Assembly: GCF_014522325.1 (NCBI RefSeq) | Contig: NZ_CP041983.1 | Location: forward strand, 1,240,001 to 1,304,000 | Direction: 5' to 3' | Length of the DNA: 64,000 bases | DNA from: Lactobacillus sp. PV012 | GTDB taxonomy: Bacteria > Bacillota > Bacilli > Lactobacillales > Lactobacillaceae | Shown here: piece by piece, positions 33,672-43,990 of the stretch | Position numbering within the stretch: the stretch's first letter is position 1 | Layout: every line of letters starts with the position of its first letter | Translations under genes and position numbers: made by a program | The notes under the pieces: generated by a model | The model's database searches: none | The model's input: the letters and a program-made list of their open reading frames with translations, nothing else | What the model was told of the DNA's origin: nothing

Positions 33672-36600
33672 TTAATTAGTCACTTTTGTCCATTTAGTGT
33701 AAGTTACACGTTTAGGATTACCCACTGGATAGGCATAATCGGTTAATTTGTTTCTAGTATAAGCATCTTCATAGTTTACATCACCTTGACTACCAGTTCC
33801 AGAAACCTGAGTTGCTACTCGAATTACTTTGTATAAGATTTTATCGTCTTTGTGGTCAATACCCTTTTCTACACCAATTACATCAATGGTTACATTTACT
33901 AATTGGTGAGTTCCATCAGCATAGTTTACACTTACAACACCTGGGATTTCGGCACCTGCAACACTTGTATCAGGTGCTTGTTCCCAAGTAATTGAATCAA
34001 GTCTAAAGTCAGAAATTTCTCTAGTATTAACAGCTAATCTAGCTTCAGGAGCAGCTTCACCTTGGTAAACCTTATTACCGTTAATAGCAGTAGCACCCTT
34101 AACAGTTACAGGAACCTTAACATCTGTGGTAGTACCATCACTATAAGTAATTTGTAAAATACCACTTTCTTCAGTAATAGATGAAGTTGAAGGAGCTTGT
34201 TTCCAGCTTACCTTGTAACCAGTTGGAGCAGCAATTGGATTACCATTCTTATCAGTCCAGTTAAAGTTTGCATTTGCTGGATTTAATGATGGAGTATCAG
34301 TAGTTGCACCCACGTGAGTAGTAAAGGTGGTATCAGTTGAAACTGAATACTTGTAGCTTTGCAATTGTTTTACCAAAATCTTAGTTACAGGCATTTGAGT
34401 AGAACCAAAAGTAAATTGAGTTGGTACCTGTTGATTTCCAACAATTACCCAGCCTTCTGGAGCTTGTGCCTTATAAGATACAGTTTCTCCCGTCTTACCG
34501 TTAACAGTATCAGTCTTGACAACTTGGCTTTGATCATCAGCATTTACATATTCAATTGTTGCATGTTGAGCATCTGCAGTATAAGTGAAAGTTACTGTTG
34601 AACTTGCAGTAGTACCAGTTACAGTCATTGCTGGGGCTGCATCTGGGTTAGTTACAGTGTAGCCTGCAATTTCTGGAGCAGCTACTTTATCAAAGTTAGT
34701 AGTATTCCAGTCACCGTAAGTAATTTCACCAGTTACTAAGTCCTCAGTTGCTGTTCTACTCAAGTGAGCAGTTTGAACAGTATATTGTTCAGTCTTACCA
34801 GTTGTAGGGTTAGCAATATTTACAGTTCTAGTAACAGTCTTTGAAGTTTGAGCGTTAGTAATTTCCTTAGTACCGTGTTGTACATAAACTGTGATTGGAG
34901 CTGGGTTAGTTGAACCAAATGTTACTTGAGTTGTTATCTCACTTCCTGGAACAATTACCCAGTTTGTTGGTACATGGCTTTCAACACCAGTACTTACAGT
35001 TTCACCAGTCTTACCAGTTACATCGTAACTACCAACAACTGTGGTCTTATTAGTATTATCTACAAAGTTAATGACTTGACTATGTGAATCTGCAGTATAA
35101 GTAAAGGTTACTGTTGAATTTGGAGTAGTGCCAGTTACAGTCATTGCTGGTGCTGCATTTGGATTGGTTACAGTGTAGCCTGCAATTGAAGGAGCAGCTA
35201 CAGCCTTGAAACTAGTTGAGTTCCAGTTACCATAAGTAATTTCACCAGTTACTAAGTCTTGAGTTGCTGTTCTACTTAAGTTGGCAGTTTGAACAGTATA
35301 TTGTTCAGTCTTACCAGTTGTAGGGTTAGCGACATTTACAGTTCTAGTAACAGTCTTTGAAGTTTGGTCGTTGGTAATTTCCTTAGTACCATGTTGTACA
35401 TAAACTGTAATTGGAGCTGGGTTTGTTGTACCAAAAGTTATAGTAGTAGGAACAGCTTGGTTTGGAGTAATTACCCAGTTTGTTGGTACATGGCTTTCAA
35501 CGTTGGCATTCACAGTTTCACCAGTCTTACCAGTTACTTCATAACCATCAATAGTATTCTTAGTAGTATTATCTACAAAATTAATTGCTTGGTTATGCCA
35601 TGCTGCTGCGTAAGTAAAGGTTACTGTTGAGTTTTGAGTATCAGCTGTTACAGTCATTGCTGGAGCACTTTGAGTACCAACTGGGTAATAGCCCGCAATT
35701 TCTGGAGCATTAACAGCACCAAAGTTTGATGAAGTCCAATCGCCATAAGTAATTTCACCAGTTACTAAATCTTGAGTGGCTGGTCTAGTCAAAGTTACAC
35801 TTTGGGTTGCAACATTTTCAGTCGCCCCGTTAGTTGGATTTACTAAGTTAATAGTTCTAGTAATAGTCTTTGAAGTTTGATCGTTAGTAATTTCCTTAGT
35901 ACCATGTTGTACATAAACTACAATTGGAGCATTTCCACTAGTACCAAAAGTTACAGTAGCAGGAATAGTTTGGTTTGGAGTAATTACCCAGTTTGTTGGT
36001 ACATGACTTTGGACATCTGCATTTACAGTTTCACCAGTCTTACCAGTTACATCATAACTATCTACAATATCATTGTGATCTGCGTTATTTACAAATTCAA
36101 TCTTTTGATCTTGTTCATTTGAATTATAGTTGAAAATAACAGTTGAATTTGGAGTAGTACCAGTTACAGTCATTGCTGGTGCTGCATCTGGGTTAGTTAC
36201 AGTGTAACCTGCAATTACTGGAGCAGCTACTTTATCAAAGTTAGCAGTATTCCAATCACCATAAGTAATTTCGCCAGTTACTAAATCTTGAGTTGCTGTT
36301 CTAGTCAAACTTACACTTTGAACGCTAGCTAGCATTGGTGATTGACCAGCAATTTGAGTATAAATAGTACGAGTTACATTCTTAGTAGTACCAAAATCAA
36401 TAGCCTTAGTTTGGTGTTGAATGTAAACAGTAATTGTCTTTGGATCAGTTGTGCCAAAGGTAATACTACTTGGAATACTTTGACCACCACTTAATTCCCA
36501 ACCAGCTGGAACTTGTGGTGTAAATTGAACTGTTGAACCTGTTCTACCAGTAACAACATCAGTTGAAACAAGCTCGTTAGTCTTTTTGTTTACGTAGCTA

Positions 36601-39272
36601 ATTACTTGGTTATGCCATGAAGCAGCATATACAAATGTCACAGTTGAATCTGGTGTATCACTAGTTACGGTCATTGCTGGTGCTACAGCTGAACTTGTAA
36701 TGTAGTAACCTTGAAGGCTTGGTGCGTTAACTTGATCAAAGCTACCAGTTGACCAATCACTATAAATTACTTTTCCAGTGACTAAGTCCTTTTCACCAGT
36801 TCTAGTTAAAGTTACTTTTTGAACAGTCAAATCTTCTGGATTTTTGTCATTTGGTAAAAGGTAATTAATTGTTCTAGTAATAACCTTAGTAGTGTCAGCT
36901 GGATCTGTTATTGCTTCAGTACCATGTTTTACATAAACAGTAATTGGTTCATTACCATTAGGACCGAAGGTTACATTAGTTGGAATTGTTTCTGGATTAG
37001 CAATTACCCAATTGGTTGGTACATGGCTTTCAATATTTAAGCCAACAGTTTCACCAGTCTTACCATCTACATCATATTGACTAACTACATTATTGTGATT
37101 ATCGTTATCGACAAACTTAACTACTTGAGTTTGCTCATTTGCAGTATAAGTGAAAGTTACAACTGAATTTTGAGTATTACCAGTTACTTCTACAGCAGGA
37201 GCAGCCTTTGGATTTGTTACTGTATATCCTGCAACTGCTGGTGCGTTAACCTCATCAAAGCTGCTAGTTGACCAATCACTGTAAGTTACTTCTCCAGTGA
37301 CTAAGTCTTTTTCACCAGTTCTAGTTAAAGTTGCTTCTTGAGTAGCTAATGGACGAACAACATTAGTTACTGGATCAAGATAGTTAACTGTTCTAGTTAC
37401 TTTCTTAGTAGTATCAGCTGGATCTGTTATTGCTTCAGTTCCATGCTTAATGTAAATAGTCATTGGAGTTGGATCTGAAGTACCGAAACTAATAGTTGTA
37501 GGAACTTCTTGATCTGCTACCCAACCAGCTGGAATTTCAGCAGTAAAGGCTACATCGCTATCAGCTTTACCAGTTACAGTTTGCTTACTGATTGTATTAT
37601 TGGTTGTACGATCTACATAGTTAATATCTTGAGTTAATGTATTAGCAGTATAGTTAATAACTACCTTAGTATCTTCAGTATCACCAGTTACAACTTCACT
37701 GGCTACCTTAGCAGGATTTGGAGTATAACCTTCAACTGCTTGAGGGGTATATTCGTCCCAGCTATTAGAACCAACTGGTTCCCAATCAGTAGCTGAAAGT
37801 TGCTTACCACTCATATCTTCAGTAACTTTACGAGTTAAGTTAACTTTTTGTACTACGGTAACAGGGGTTTGCTTAGGAACATTGTCAACAATTGTACGAG
37901 TTACAGTCTTATTATCATCGACAACTTGGTACATTTGTTTAACAACGATTTTGGTATTTACATCTGTCTTTTGTCCATCAGGCCAATTAGCTACAACAGT
38001 TGCATCAAATGTTCCTGGAACATCAGTCTTAGGAACTTCTTTCCATGAGTAAGTAGTTCCTGGGAAGTATGTTTGAACTTGTTGGTCATTAGTAATTACA
38101 CTGGCTGCACTTGGCGCTGGGTCACCTTGATCTACGTTTACAACCTCTTTACCTTCAGGCCCAATTACAGTTACAGGAATAGAAACTGAAGTTTGGGTAC
38201 CGTTCTTATACTCTAAACGCGCAGCCCCAGTTTGGGTACCTAAGACAGATGTATCAACTACTTTTACACCTTGTGCTTGTTGATCAGTTACCCAATCACC
38301 TGAAACCAAACCGGTAAGGTTTTCACTCTTAGAAGCAAGTGCTTTCTTGATATCTTCATAAGTTAATGTACTGCCCTGATGGACATAAATCATATCAGCA
38401 TCTACAATTGGAACTAAGAATAAAGGTTGCGTAGCTGAAGGACCAATATTATCACTATTTAACAGAAATTCCCTTACAATATCGCTTATCCAGGTTCCTT
38501 CCTGACCAGCCATACCAATTGAACCATCTGGATTGTGGTATAAAAATGTTCCTAATTCAACATTATTTCCTTCTGAATTCTGTGAGCTTAACCAACTAAC
38601 AGCATGCCATTTAGTTTTATTAGTTGCAGATTCATAATAAGTATTCTCATCTAAGCCCAACTTTGCCAAATCTTCCTTTGACATTGGTTGAACTAATTGA
38701 TTAAATTCTTTCCAGAATTCACTTGCTTCTGGCTCAGTAACTGAAGGTACAGTAATTCCATATTCTGTGTATCCACCAGTTCCATTTGCATGTGTAGCTG
38801 CAGAACTGGTTGCAGCTGAACTAGTAACAGCTTTACTTGCAGTTAATTCTTTAGCTGCAGCACTATTACTTTCTAAGTCTTTTACTGAAACAGTATTTGT
38901 AGTTTCTTTCTTAGCTTCTGAATTCTTTACTGAAGTTTCACTTGCTGGTGCAGCACTACTTGCTGAACTTGATGCTTGACTACTTGCAACATCACTTGCT
39001 GCACTTGAAGTAGCTTCAACTGCTTGAGAAGCTGGTGCTTTTGCTTCATCAGTAGTTTCAGCTTCTGCTTTTGCAGTATTTTCATTTGACTTAGCAGTTT
39101 CAACTTGTGGAGTTACGGTATCAGCATGAACAGTAGTTTGTGATCCCACTCCCATGAAGAAGAAGCCAATTAGCACTGAAGCAGCTCCAACTGAAAACTT
39201 ACGAATGGAGAAACGCTCTTTCTTTTGTTCCATCTTTCGTAATCTTTCCTTGTAATTATTTTTTGATAGCAT
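33672..39272 (-). CDS. P3: YSIRK-signal MucBP-repeat protein without LPxTG
   Basis: 1866 aa. Residues 1 to about 256 are nearly identical to P2 (same signal, Ala/Ser stretch and unknown head domain). After this come about ten MucBP-type units with HGTKEITNDQTSKTVTRT linkers, a period of 513-516 bp and core VINFVDNTNKTTVVGSYDVTG. The last 170 residues are two Rib-like domains and a 67-residue tail (GIDHKDDKILYKVIRVATQV to KRVTYTKWTK) shared with P4. There is no LPxTG, hydrophobic span or basic end, and no coding remnant of one before the terminator. AAGGAG precedes the ATG. It starts 23 bp after the P4 stop, so the two probably share a transcript. The surface attachment mode is unknown. Confidence 0.87.
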   Translation of the reverse strand: MLSKNNYKERLRKMEQKKERFSIRKFSVGAASVLIGFFFMGVGSQTTVHADTVTPQVETAKSNENTAKAEAETTDEAKAPASQAVEATSSAASDVASSQASSSASSAAPASETSVKNSEAKKETTNTVSVKDLESNSAAAKELTASKAVTSSAATSSAATHANGTGGYTEYGITVPSVTEPEASEFWKEFNQLVQPMSKEDLAKLGLDENTYYESATNKTKWHAVSWLSSQNSEGNNVELGTFLYHNPDGSIGMAGQEGTWISDIVREFLLNSDNIGPSATQPLFLVPIVDADMIYVHQGSTLTYEDIKKALASKSENLTGLVSGDWVTDQQAQGVKVVDTSVLGTQTGAARLEYKNGTQTSVSIPVTVIGPEGKEVVNVDQGDPAPSAASVITNDQQVQTYFPGTTYSWKEVPKTDVPGTFDATVVANWPDGQKTDVNTKIVVKQMYQVVDDNKTVTRTIVDNVPKQTPVTVVQKVNLTRKVTEDMSGKQLSATDWEPVGSNSWDEYTPQAVEGYTPNPAKVASEVVTGDTEDTKVVINYTANTLTQDINYVDRTTNNTISKQTVTGKADSDVAFTAEIPAGWVADQEVPTTISFGTSDPTPMTIYIKHGTEAITDPADTTKKVTRTVNYLDPVTNVVRPLATQEATLTRTGEKDLVTGEVTYSDWSTSSFDEVNAPAVAGYTVTNPKAAPAVEVTGNTQNSVVTFTYTANEQTQVVKFVDNDNHNNVVSQYDVDGKTGETVGLNIESHVPTNWVIANPETIPTNVTFGPNGNEPITVYVKHGTEAITDPADTTKVITRTINYLLPNDKNPEDLTVQKVTLTRTGEKDLVTGKVIYSDWSTGSFDQVNAPSLQGYYITSSAVAPAMTVTSDTPDSTVTFVYAASWHNQVISYVNKKTNELVSTDVVTGRTGSTVQFTPQVPAGWELSGGQSIPSSITFGTTDPKTITVYIQHQTKAIDFGTTKNVTRTIYTQIAGQSPMLASVQSVSLTRTATQDLVTGEITYGDWNTANFDKVAAPVIAGYTVTNPDAAPAMTVTGTTPNSTVIFNYNSNEQDQKIEFVNNADHNDIVDSYDVTGKTGETVNADVQSHVPTNWVITPNQTIPATVTFGTSGNAPIVVYVQHGTKEITNDQTSKTITRTINLVNPTNGATENVATQSVTLTRPATQDLVTGEITYGDWTSSNFGAVNAPEIAGYYPVGTQSAPAMTVTADTQNSTVTFTYAAAWHNQAINFVDNTTKNTIDGYEVTGKTGETVNANVESHVPTNWVITPNQAVPTTITFGTTNPAPITVYVQHGTKEITNDQTSKTVTRTVNVANPTTGKTEQYTVQTANLSRTATQDLVTGEITYGNWNSTSFKAVAAPSIAGYTVTNPNAAPAMTVTGTTPNSTVTFTYTADSHSQVINFVDNTNKTTVVGSYDVTGKTGETVSTGVESHVPTNWVIVPGSEITTQVTFGSTNPAPITVYVQHGTKEITNAQTSKTVTRTVNIANPTTGKTEQYTVQTAHLSRTATEDLVTGEITYGDWNTTNFDKVAAPEIAGYTVTNPDAAPAMTVTGTTASSTVTFTYTADAQHATIEYVNADDQSQVVKTDTVNGKTGETVSYKAQAPEGWVIVGNQQVPTQFTFGSTQMPVTKILVKQLQSYKYSVSTDTTFTTHVGATTDTPSLNPANANFNWTDKNGNPIAAPTGYKVSWKQAPSTSSITEESGILQITYSDGTTTDVKVPVTVKGATAINGNKVYQGEAAPEARLAVNTREISDFRLDSITWEQAPDTSVAGAEIPGVVSVNYADGTHQLVNVTIDVIGVEKGIDHKDDKILYKVIRVATQVSGTGSQGDVNYEDAYTRNKLTDYAYPVGNPKRVTYTKWTKVTN
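34600..37450 (-). repeat. Tandem MucBP repeats of P3, period about 513-516 bp
   Basis: The marker for HGTKEITN recurs at 34871, 35387 and 35900, steps of 516 and 513 bp (172 and 171 codons). Units further toward the N-terminus are more diverged (HGTEAITDPADTTKKVTRT type). Confidence 0.8.
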
Positions 39273-39295
39273 TCTTAATCTCCTTACTTTATTCC

Positions 39296-41995
39296 TTAAT
39301 TTTCCTTAGTCCACTTAGTGTAAGTTACACGTTTAGGATTACCCACTGGATAGGCATAATCAGTTAATCTGTTTCTAGTATAAGTAGTCTCAGTGGTTAC
39401 ATCACCTTGACTACCAGTTCCAGAAACCTGAGTTGCTACTCGAATTACTTTGTATAAGATTTTATCGTCTTTGTGGTCAATACCCTTTTCTACACCAATT
39501 ACATCAATGGTTACATTTACTAATTGGTGAGTTCCATCAGCATAATCCACCTTTACTACGCCTGGGATTTCAGCACCAGCAACATCAGTTTTTGGAGTTT
39601 GATCCCACGTCATAGCTTTAATACCAAAGTTGTCAACATCTTTGGTATTAACGGCTAATCTAGCGTTAGGAGCAGGTTCACCTTGGTAAACCTTATTACC
39701 ATTAATAGCAGTTGCACCTTTAACTACTACAGGTACCTTTACAGTTTCATTAGACTTATCTTTAAAAGTAATTACTAACTCACTGTTTTCTTCAGTAATC
39801 TTTGTAGTATCAGGAAGTTTTTTCCAAGTCACTGTATAATTTTCTGGAGCTACAATTGCTTTACCATCGGTATCTTTCCAAGTTAAGGCAACATTTTTAG
39901 CAGCTAAAGAAGGACTTTGTTCATTAGCACCAACGTGAGTTACTACTTCGCCCTTAGCACTTGCTAAATACTTAGAAGAATCAGGTGCTAATTGAGAACC
40001 AAAGGCAATTCGTTGAGCCTTCCACCAGTTAAAGTTATTGTTAAAGTCTGCATGTTGTTCTACATTCTTACGATCAGTAAATGAAACAAATCCTGAAGTT
40101 TGATCAAATTTCAAATCAGTACTGTATTGCTGCTTACTTGGATTATTTCCAGTCTTTTGACCCTTACCGTTGTAATTGTAAGCGTAATTTCCCATCTTGT
40201 TTTCAGTGAAAAGACTGTCTACATTCCAGCTATAATCACTCTTATCAGAATGATTACCAGCTTGCCATTGCATCAATGGGATATCGTTACCATTAATATT
40301 AACTGCATTTGAGCCTGAGATGTTATGACCACCTTCAAGACGGATCAAAACTCCGTGTTGGTAACCAGTTCTTTGTAAGTTAACATACTTAACATTTCCA
40401 AAGTTTAAGTTATCTACAGATCTAATTCCGTACATTGCAATCAAACCATTGAGAGGTAATTCTGCTGAATTTCCTAAGTATGAGGCTAACTTGTCACCAT
40501 ATTCATGCCAATTAGATTGTCCAGCATCTTGTAAATCTAAAGTAGCACCATCAGCAACATTTAAAGTGTAATTGTTGTATGGATTTTCACCGGTACTACC
40601 AAATGAAATTAATGGACTAACTGCTGGACGACCACTTTGACTACGAACAATTCTTACAGTGGCATTCTTTTCAATATCAAAACCTGTGTTACCGTGGCTA
40701 TCTTTTAAGTTACCCAAGCTAATTGGAGCAACGTGGTTTCCGTTATTGTTAGAACCCCATGCATGTGAGCCATTATTATCTTGTTTGGTAGTAATATTCA
40801 AAACAGCTCCGTTTTTAACAGTTAATTGACGTGCAGCCAAAATTGCAGTTGAGTTACCATCACCCATATTCATATCTACATGAGCATTATCTGCAATAAT
40901 CATGTTTGCCTTATCACTAAATGTAAATCCTTTAGTGTTAGTAGTTGCTTGATCAGGATTAAATTTAAAAGTAGCACCAGAACCAATTACTACGGCATCA
41001 TTACTATCATTGTAGTAAGTGTGAACTGCTGAGTTACCCCAAAGATATTGCGTAGTATTGTTAGAAAACTTAGGATCTTCTTTAACATTCATTACTACAT
41101 TAGAGCCATCAGTTACTTTCATGCTGTAAGCAGTAATTACTGAATAATCGCCACTTTCCAAAACAGAATTAATATTTACATTACCATCTAAAACAATGTT
41201 AGAAGCATCTGATCTAGAGAATTGGTGACCAGTGTAATTTACATTTGAGTAAGTAATAGTATTTTTCTTTGAATAGTTAACACTGTTGTTATTAGTAAAA
41301 ATTGGAGTAAATACTTTGTCAGTACTGGTGATATTTACATCTTTAAAGATGATATTCCAGTTTTGGTTGGTATTCTTTTGGTTATTATCCCAAGTACTGA
41401 TAAAGTGCTCACCAAAGTTAAAGTTTACTGGCTTATCTGCATCTTTACTGGTAATTTCAACAGTTCTAGCAATTCCCTTTTGAGTAAATGCTTTTTCACG
41501 ACGTCCACCAACATTAATGTCATTATTTAACACAATTTGATCAACACTACTGTCCTTAAAGGCATTAGAAAATTGATCCCAATCACTTACTTGAACCGAA
41601 TTCTTGAAGTTAGTTGGAATGTTTGCTTGGACAGTAGGAACAATTTTAGCTTGTTCTTGATCTTGACTTGCTGATTGAGTTGCATCATTAGTTTGAGCAG
41701 TACTTGTGGTAGCTGTCTTATCTGCTACTGTAGCTGTATTAGCAACAGTTTCAGCTTTATTTGTATCAAGACTAGTTGCTTGCACAGCATCATCAGCTTT
41801 TTGTTGAGTATTGGTAGTTTGTAAAGTAGTTTGAGCGGCATTATCTACAGTTGCAGCTTGAGCTTTAGAATGGTTACCAAATACTAAAATACTTGTTCCC
41901 AAAATTACTGAGCACAAACCAACTGATACTTTTCTTAAGCCTAAACGTTGAGTTACTTCACCAAATTTTAATTTTTGATTTTTTCTTTTATTCAT
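39296..41995 (-). CDS. P4: exported beta-helix surface protein without LPxTG
   Basis: 899 aa. The signal carries a degenerate YSIRK motif (RLGLRKVSVGLCSVILG) with cleavage expected after AQA near residue 48; a Thr/Gln/Ala-rich segment runs to about 125. Residues about 135-690 form a beta-helix adhesin-like region (WDQFSNAFKDSSVDQIVLNN, NVNINSVLESGDYSVITAYS, DMNMGDGNSTAILAARQLTV) similar to the head of P1. Two Rib-like domains and a 68-residue tail almost identical to the P3 tail follow. No sortase signal is present. It has its own promoter (TTGACA-16-TATATT). P3 starts 23 bp downstream, so both lie in one operon. Probably a surface or secreted adhesin; ligand unknown. Confidence 0.85.
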   Translation of the reverse strand: MNKRKNQKLKFGEVTQRLGLRKVSVGLCSVILGTSILVFGNHSKAQAATVDNAAQTTLQTTNTQQKADDAVQATSLDTNKAETVANTATVADKTATTSTAQTNDATQSASQDQEQAKIVPTVQANIPTNFKNSVQVSDWDQFSNAFKDSSVDQIVLNNDINVGGRREKAFTQKGIARTVEITSKDADKPVNFNFGEHFISTWDNNQKNTNQNWNIIFKDVNITSTDKVFTPIFTNNNSVNYSKKNTITYSNVNYTGHQFSRSDASNIVLDGNVNINSVLESGDYSVITAYSMKVTDGSNVVMNVKEDPKFSNNTTQYLWGNSAVHTYYNDSNDAVVIGSGATFKFNPDQATTNTKGFTFSDKANMIIADNAHVDMNMGDGNSTAILAARQLTVKNGAVLNITTKQDNNGSHAWGSNNNGNHVAPISLGNLKDSHGNTGFDIEKNATVRIVRSQSGRPAVSPLISFGSTGENPYNNYTLNVADGATLDLQDAGQSNWHEYGDKLASYLGNSAELPLNGLIAMYGIRSVDNLNFGNVKYVNLQRTGYQHGVLIRLEGGHNISGSNAVNINGNDIPLMQWQAGNHSDKSDYSWNVDSLFTENKMGNYAYNYNGKGQKTGNNPSKQQYSTDLKFDQTSGFVSFTDRKNVEQHADFNNNFNWWKAQRIAFGSQLAPDSSKYLASAKGEVVTHVGANEQSPSLAAKNVALTWKDTDGKAIVAPENYTVTWKKLPDTTKITEENSELVITFKDKSNETVKVPVVVKGATAINGNKVYQGEPAPNARLAVNTKDVDNFGIKAMTWDQTPKTDVAGAEIPGVVKVDYADGTHQLVNVTIDVIGVEKGIDHKDDKILYKVIRVATQVSGTGSQGDVTTETTYTRNRLTDYAYPVGNPKRVTYTKWTKEN

Positions 41996-42039
41996 CTCTT
42001 ACTATCCTCGCGTTATTTAATTTGTTTGATTACGTTATA

Positions 42040-42067
42040 AATATAGCATTCAATTTTTCACTGTCAA
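42040..42067 (-). promoter_or_regulatory. Promoter of the P4-P3 operon
   Basis: Minus strand TTGACA (42067-42062), 16-bp spacer and TATATT (42045-42040), about 45 bp upstream of the P4 start. The rest of the 42068-42428 gap is very AT-rich and holds no gene I can support. Confidence 0.75.
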
Positions 42068-42431
42068 TAATTTTTCTTAAAAATACAATAACGCTCAGCC
42101 CTTGATACCTCTAACTTTTGAAGAATTCTTCCAATTAGAAAAATAACATTTTTTCTAATTTATATTAATTATTTTTTTGATTTTTTATTAAAAAATATCT
42201 ATTAAACTTCATCGTAAGGATAGTTTTTTTATATAACATTTTTTGTTATTAAAAAATAAAAAAATTCCTCTTTCTAAAAAATTAAAATAATCATTTTCAC
42301 GACTTTCAAGCAACCATTTACGAAATTAATTTTAAAAGTATATAACTATTTTTATAAAATTTACTATTTTCACTCAAAAAGTAAATAGTATATTATTTAC
42401 ATAAACTATTTTTTATATTATACGTACACAC

Positions 42432-42459
42432 AAAAAGCCGCTCAACGTGAGCGACTTTT
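42432..42459 (-). terminator. Terminator of msrB
   Basis: AAAAAG.CGCTCA and TGAGCG.CTTTT arms around a 3-nt loop, 26 bp after the msrB stop. The T-tract on both strands suggests bidirectional function. Confidence 0.88.
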
Positions 42460-42484
42460 ATATTTTCATTAATTTGTTTTTTAA

Positions 42485-42910
42485 TTATTCAAATAATTTT
42501 TTATATTCTCCATAACCTTCTTGATCTAATTGATCAACTGGAATAAAGCGTAAAGCAGCAGAATTTATACAATAACGTAATCCACCACGGTCTATCGGTC
42601 CATCGGTGAAAACATGCCCTAAGTGAGAATTTGCTTGCTTACTTCTTACTTCTGTTCTTTCCATTCCAAAAGATTGGTCTCTTTTCTCGGTCAGTTTAGC
42701 AATTGGTTTTGTAAAGGCTGGCCAACCACAACCAGCATCATATTTATCTTGGGATGAAAATAAGGGTTCTCCGCTAACCACATCTACATAAATTCCTGGT
42801 TGGTAAAAATCATCATATTTTCCTGTAAATGGTGCTTCTGTAGCTGCTTCCTGTGTAACTGCATATTGTTCTGGAGTTAAACGCTTTTTTAGATCTTCTT
42901 TATTCTCCAT
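42485..42910 (-). CDS. msrB: Peptide-methionine (R)-S-oxide reductase
   Basis: A 141-aa repair enzyme that reduces methionine-R-sulfoxide in proteins. Signatures are [10 protein letters not shown] (61-70), [21 protein letters not shown] (85-105) and [11 protein letters not shown] with the catalytic Cys114; the resolving Cys is probably Cys61. The two CxxC pairs that bind structural zinc in many MsrB proteins are absent, so this is the zinc-free form. It is a single gene with its own terminator. It likely protects against oxidants, in keeping with the H2O2-forming lactate oxidase nearby. Confidence 0.95.
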   Translation of the reverse strand: MENKEDLKKRLTPEQYAVTQEAATEAPFTGKYDDFYQPGIYVDVVSGEPLFSSQDKYDAGCGWPAFTKPIAKLTEKRDQSFGMERTEVRSKQANSHLGHVFTDGPIDRGGLRYCINSAALRFIPVDQLDQEGYGEYKKLFE

Positions 42911-43086
42911 TTTTATCTTCCTTCCTTTTTAGTATTTAGTGTGTTTCATTGTACCTAGATTTTCTTCAATTTCCAAGTAATTAATCTTCTTTAACAACCT
43001 GATGAACTACCCGAGCAAAATTATTGAATGTTGTATTTATTATTGATACATTTAAATTAAGTTAACTATAGGAAGGACACTTTATT

Positions 43087-43926
43087 ATGCCTGATTACTT
43101 ACATACACAAAATGAATTTGTTCTAGTAAACAATGTTAGAATTGCTTATCGTGAACTTGGAGCTAATACTTCAGCTTTGCCATTACTATTGCTTAATCAT
43201 CTAGGTGCAACCATGGATCAATGGGATCCAGCTTTTATCAATGAATTAGCACGCCAAAATCACGTAATTGTGGTTGATTTAAATGGTGTTGGAGCCAGTG
43301 GTGGCAAAGTTCCAACCACTATTAGCCAAATGGCTCAAGAAGCAATTAGTTTCATTATTACTTTAGGCTACGATAAGATTAATCTGCTTGGACTATCAAT
43401 GGGTGGATTCATTGCTCAAGATGTAATTCGTCAAGATCCAAATCTTGTTAACAAACTTATTCTCGTTGGAACTGGTCCTAAAGGCGGAATTGGAATTGAT
43501 CAAGTTACCCAAGTCACCTTCAAAGATATGGCTAAGGGGCAACTTCATCATATTGACCCTAAGCGCTATATATTCTACACCCATGATCAAGCTGGTAAAA
43601 AAGAAGCTACCGAAGTTCTTAATCGCATGAACAGTCGCACTAAAGAAAATACTGATGATAAGATGAAAGTTTCTTCATTTTTGCGTCAATTAAAAGCTAT
43701 CAAGAAGTGGGGAAAAGACAAGGAAGATTCCTTACAATACATTCACCTCCCTACCTTAATTATTAATGGTAATGATGACACCATGGTCCCTACTGCCAAC
43801 AGTTATGAAATGCACTACAAAATAAAAGATAGCAAACTGGTTATTTACCCACATGCAGGACATGGTTCAATCTTCCAATATCCAAATAGTTCTGTCAAAG
43901 AAATTGACAAATTTTTAGAAAATTAA
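43087..43926 (+). CDS. Alpha/beta-hydrolase-fold protein
   Basis: 279 aa with a complete catalytic triad pattern: nucleophile Ser104 in GLSMGGFIAQ, an acid in NGNDDTMVP and His259 in HAGHGSIFQ; the oxyanion segment is NHLGATMDQWDPAF. It belongs to the broad haloperoxidase/esterase-like Abhydrolase_1 group. There is no signal peptide. The ATG at 43087 follows GGAAGG. A likely promoter is TTGAAT-17-TACATT about 50 bp upstream. Single gene, substrate unknown. Confidence 0.85.
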   Translation: MPDYLHTQNEFVLVNNVRIAYRELGANTSALPLLLLNHLGATMDQWDPAFINELARQNHVIVVDLNGVGASGGKVPTTISQMAQEAISFIITLGYDKINLLGLSMGGFIAQDVIRQDPNLVNKLILVGTGPKGGIGIDQVTQVTFKDMAKGQLHHIDPKRYIFYTHDQAGKKEATEVLNRMNSRTKENTDDKMKVSSFLRQLKAIKKWGKDKEDSLQYIHLPTLIINGNDDTMVPTANSYEMHYKIKDSKLVIYPHAGHGSIFQYPNSSVKEIDKFLEN

Positions 43927-43948
43927 TTTTATATTATTTAGCAAGCTA

Positions 43949-43990
43949 AAAAGCATCCCTGAAGCGTAATTTCACCAAAGGGGTGCTTTT
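43949..43990 (+). terminator. Terminator of the alpha/beta hydrolase gene
   Basis: AAAAGCATCCC and GGGTGCTTTT arms with a 21-nt loop, 22 bp after the stop. Confidence 0.75.
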
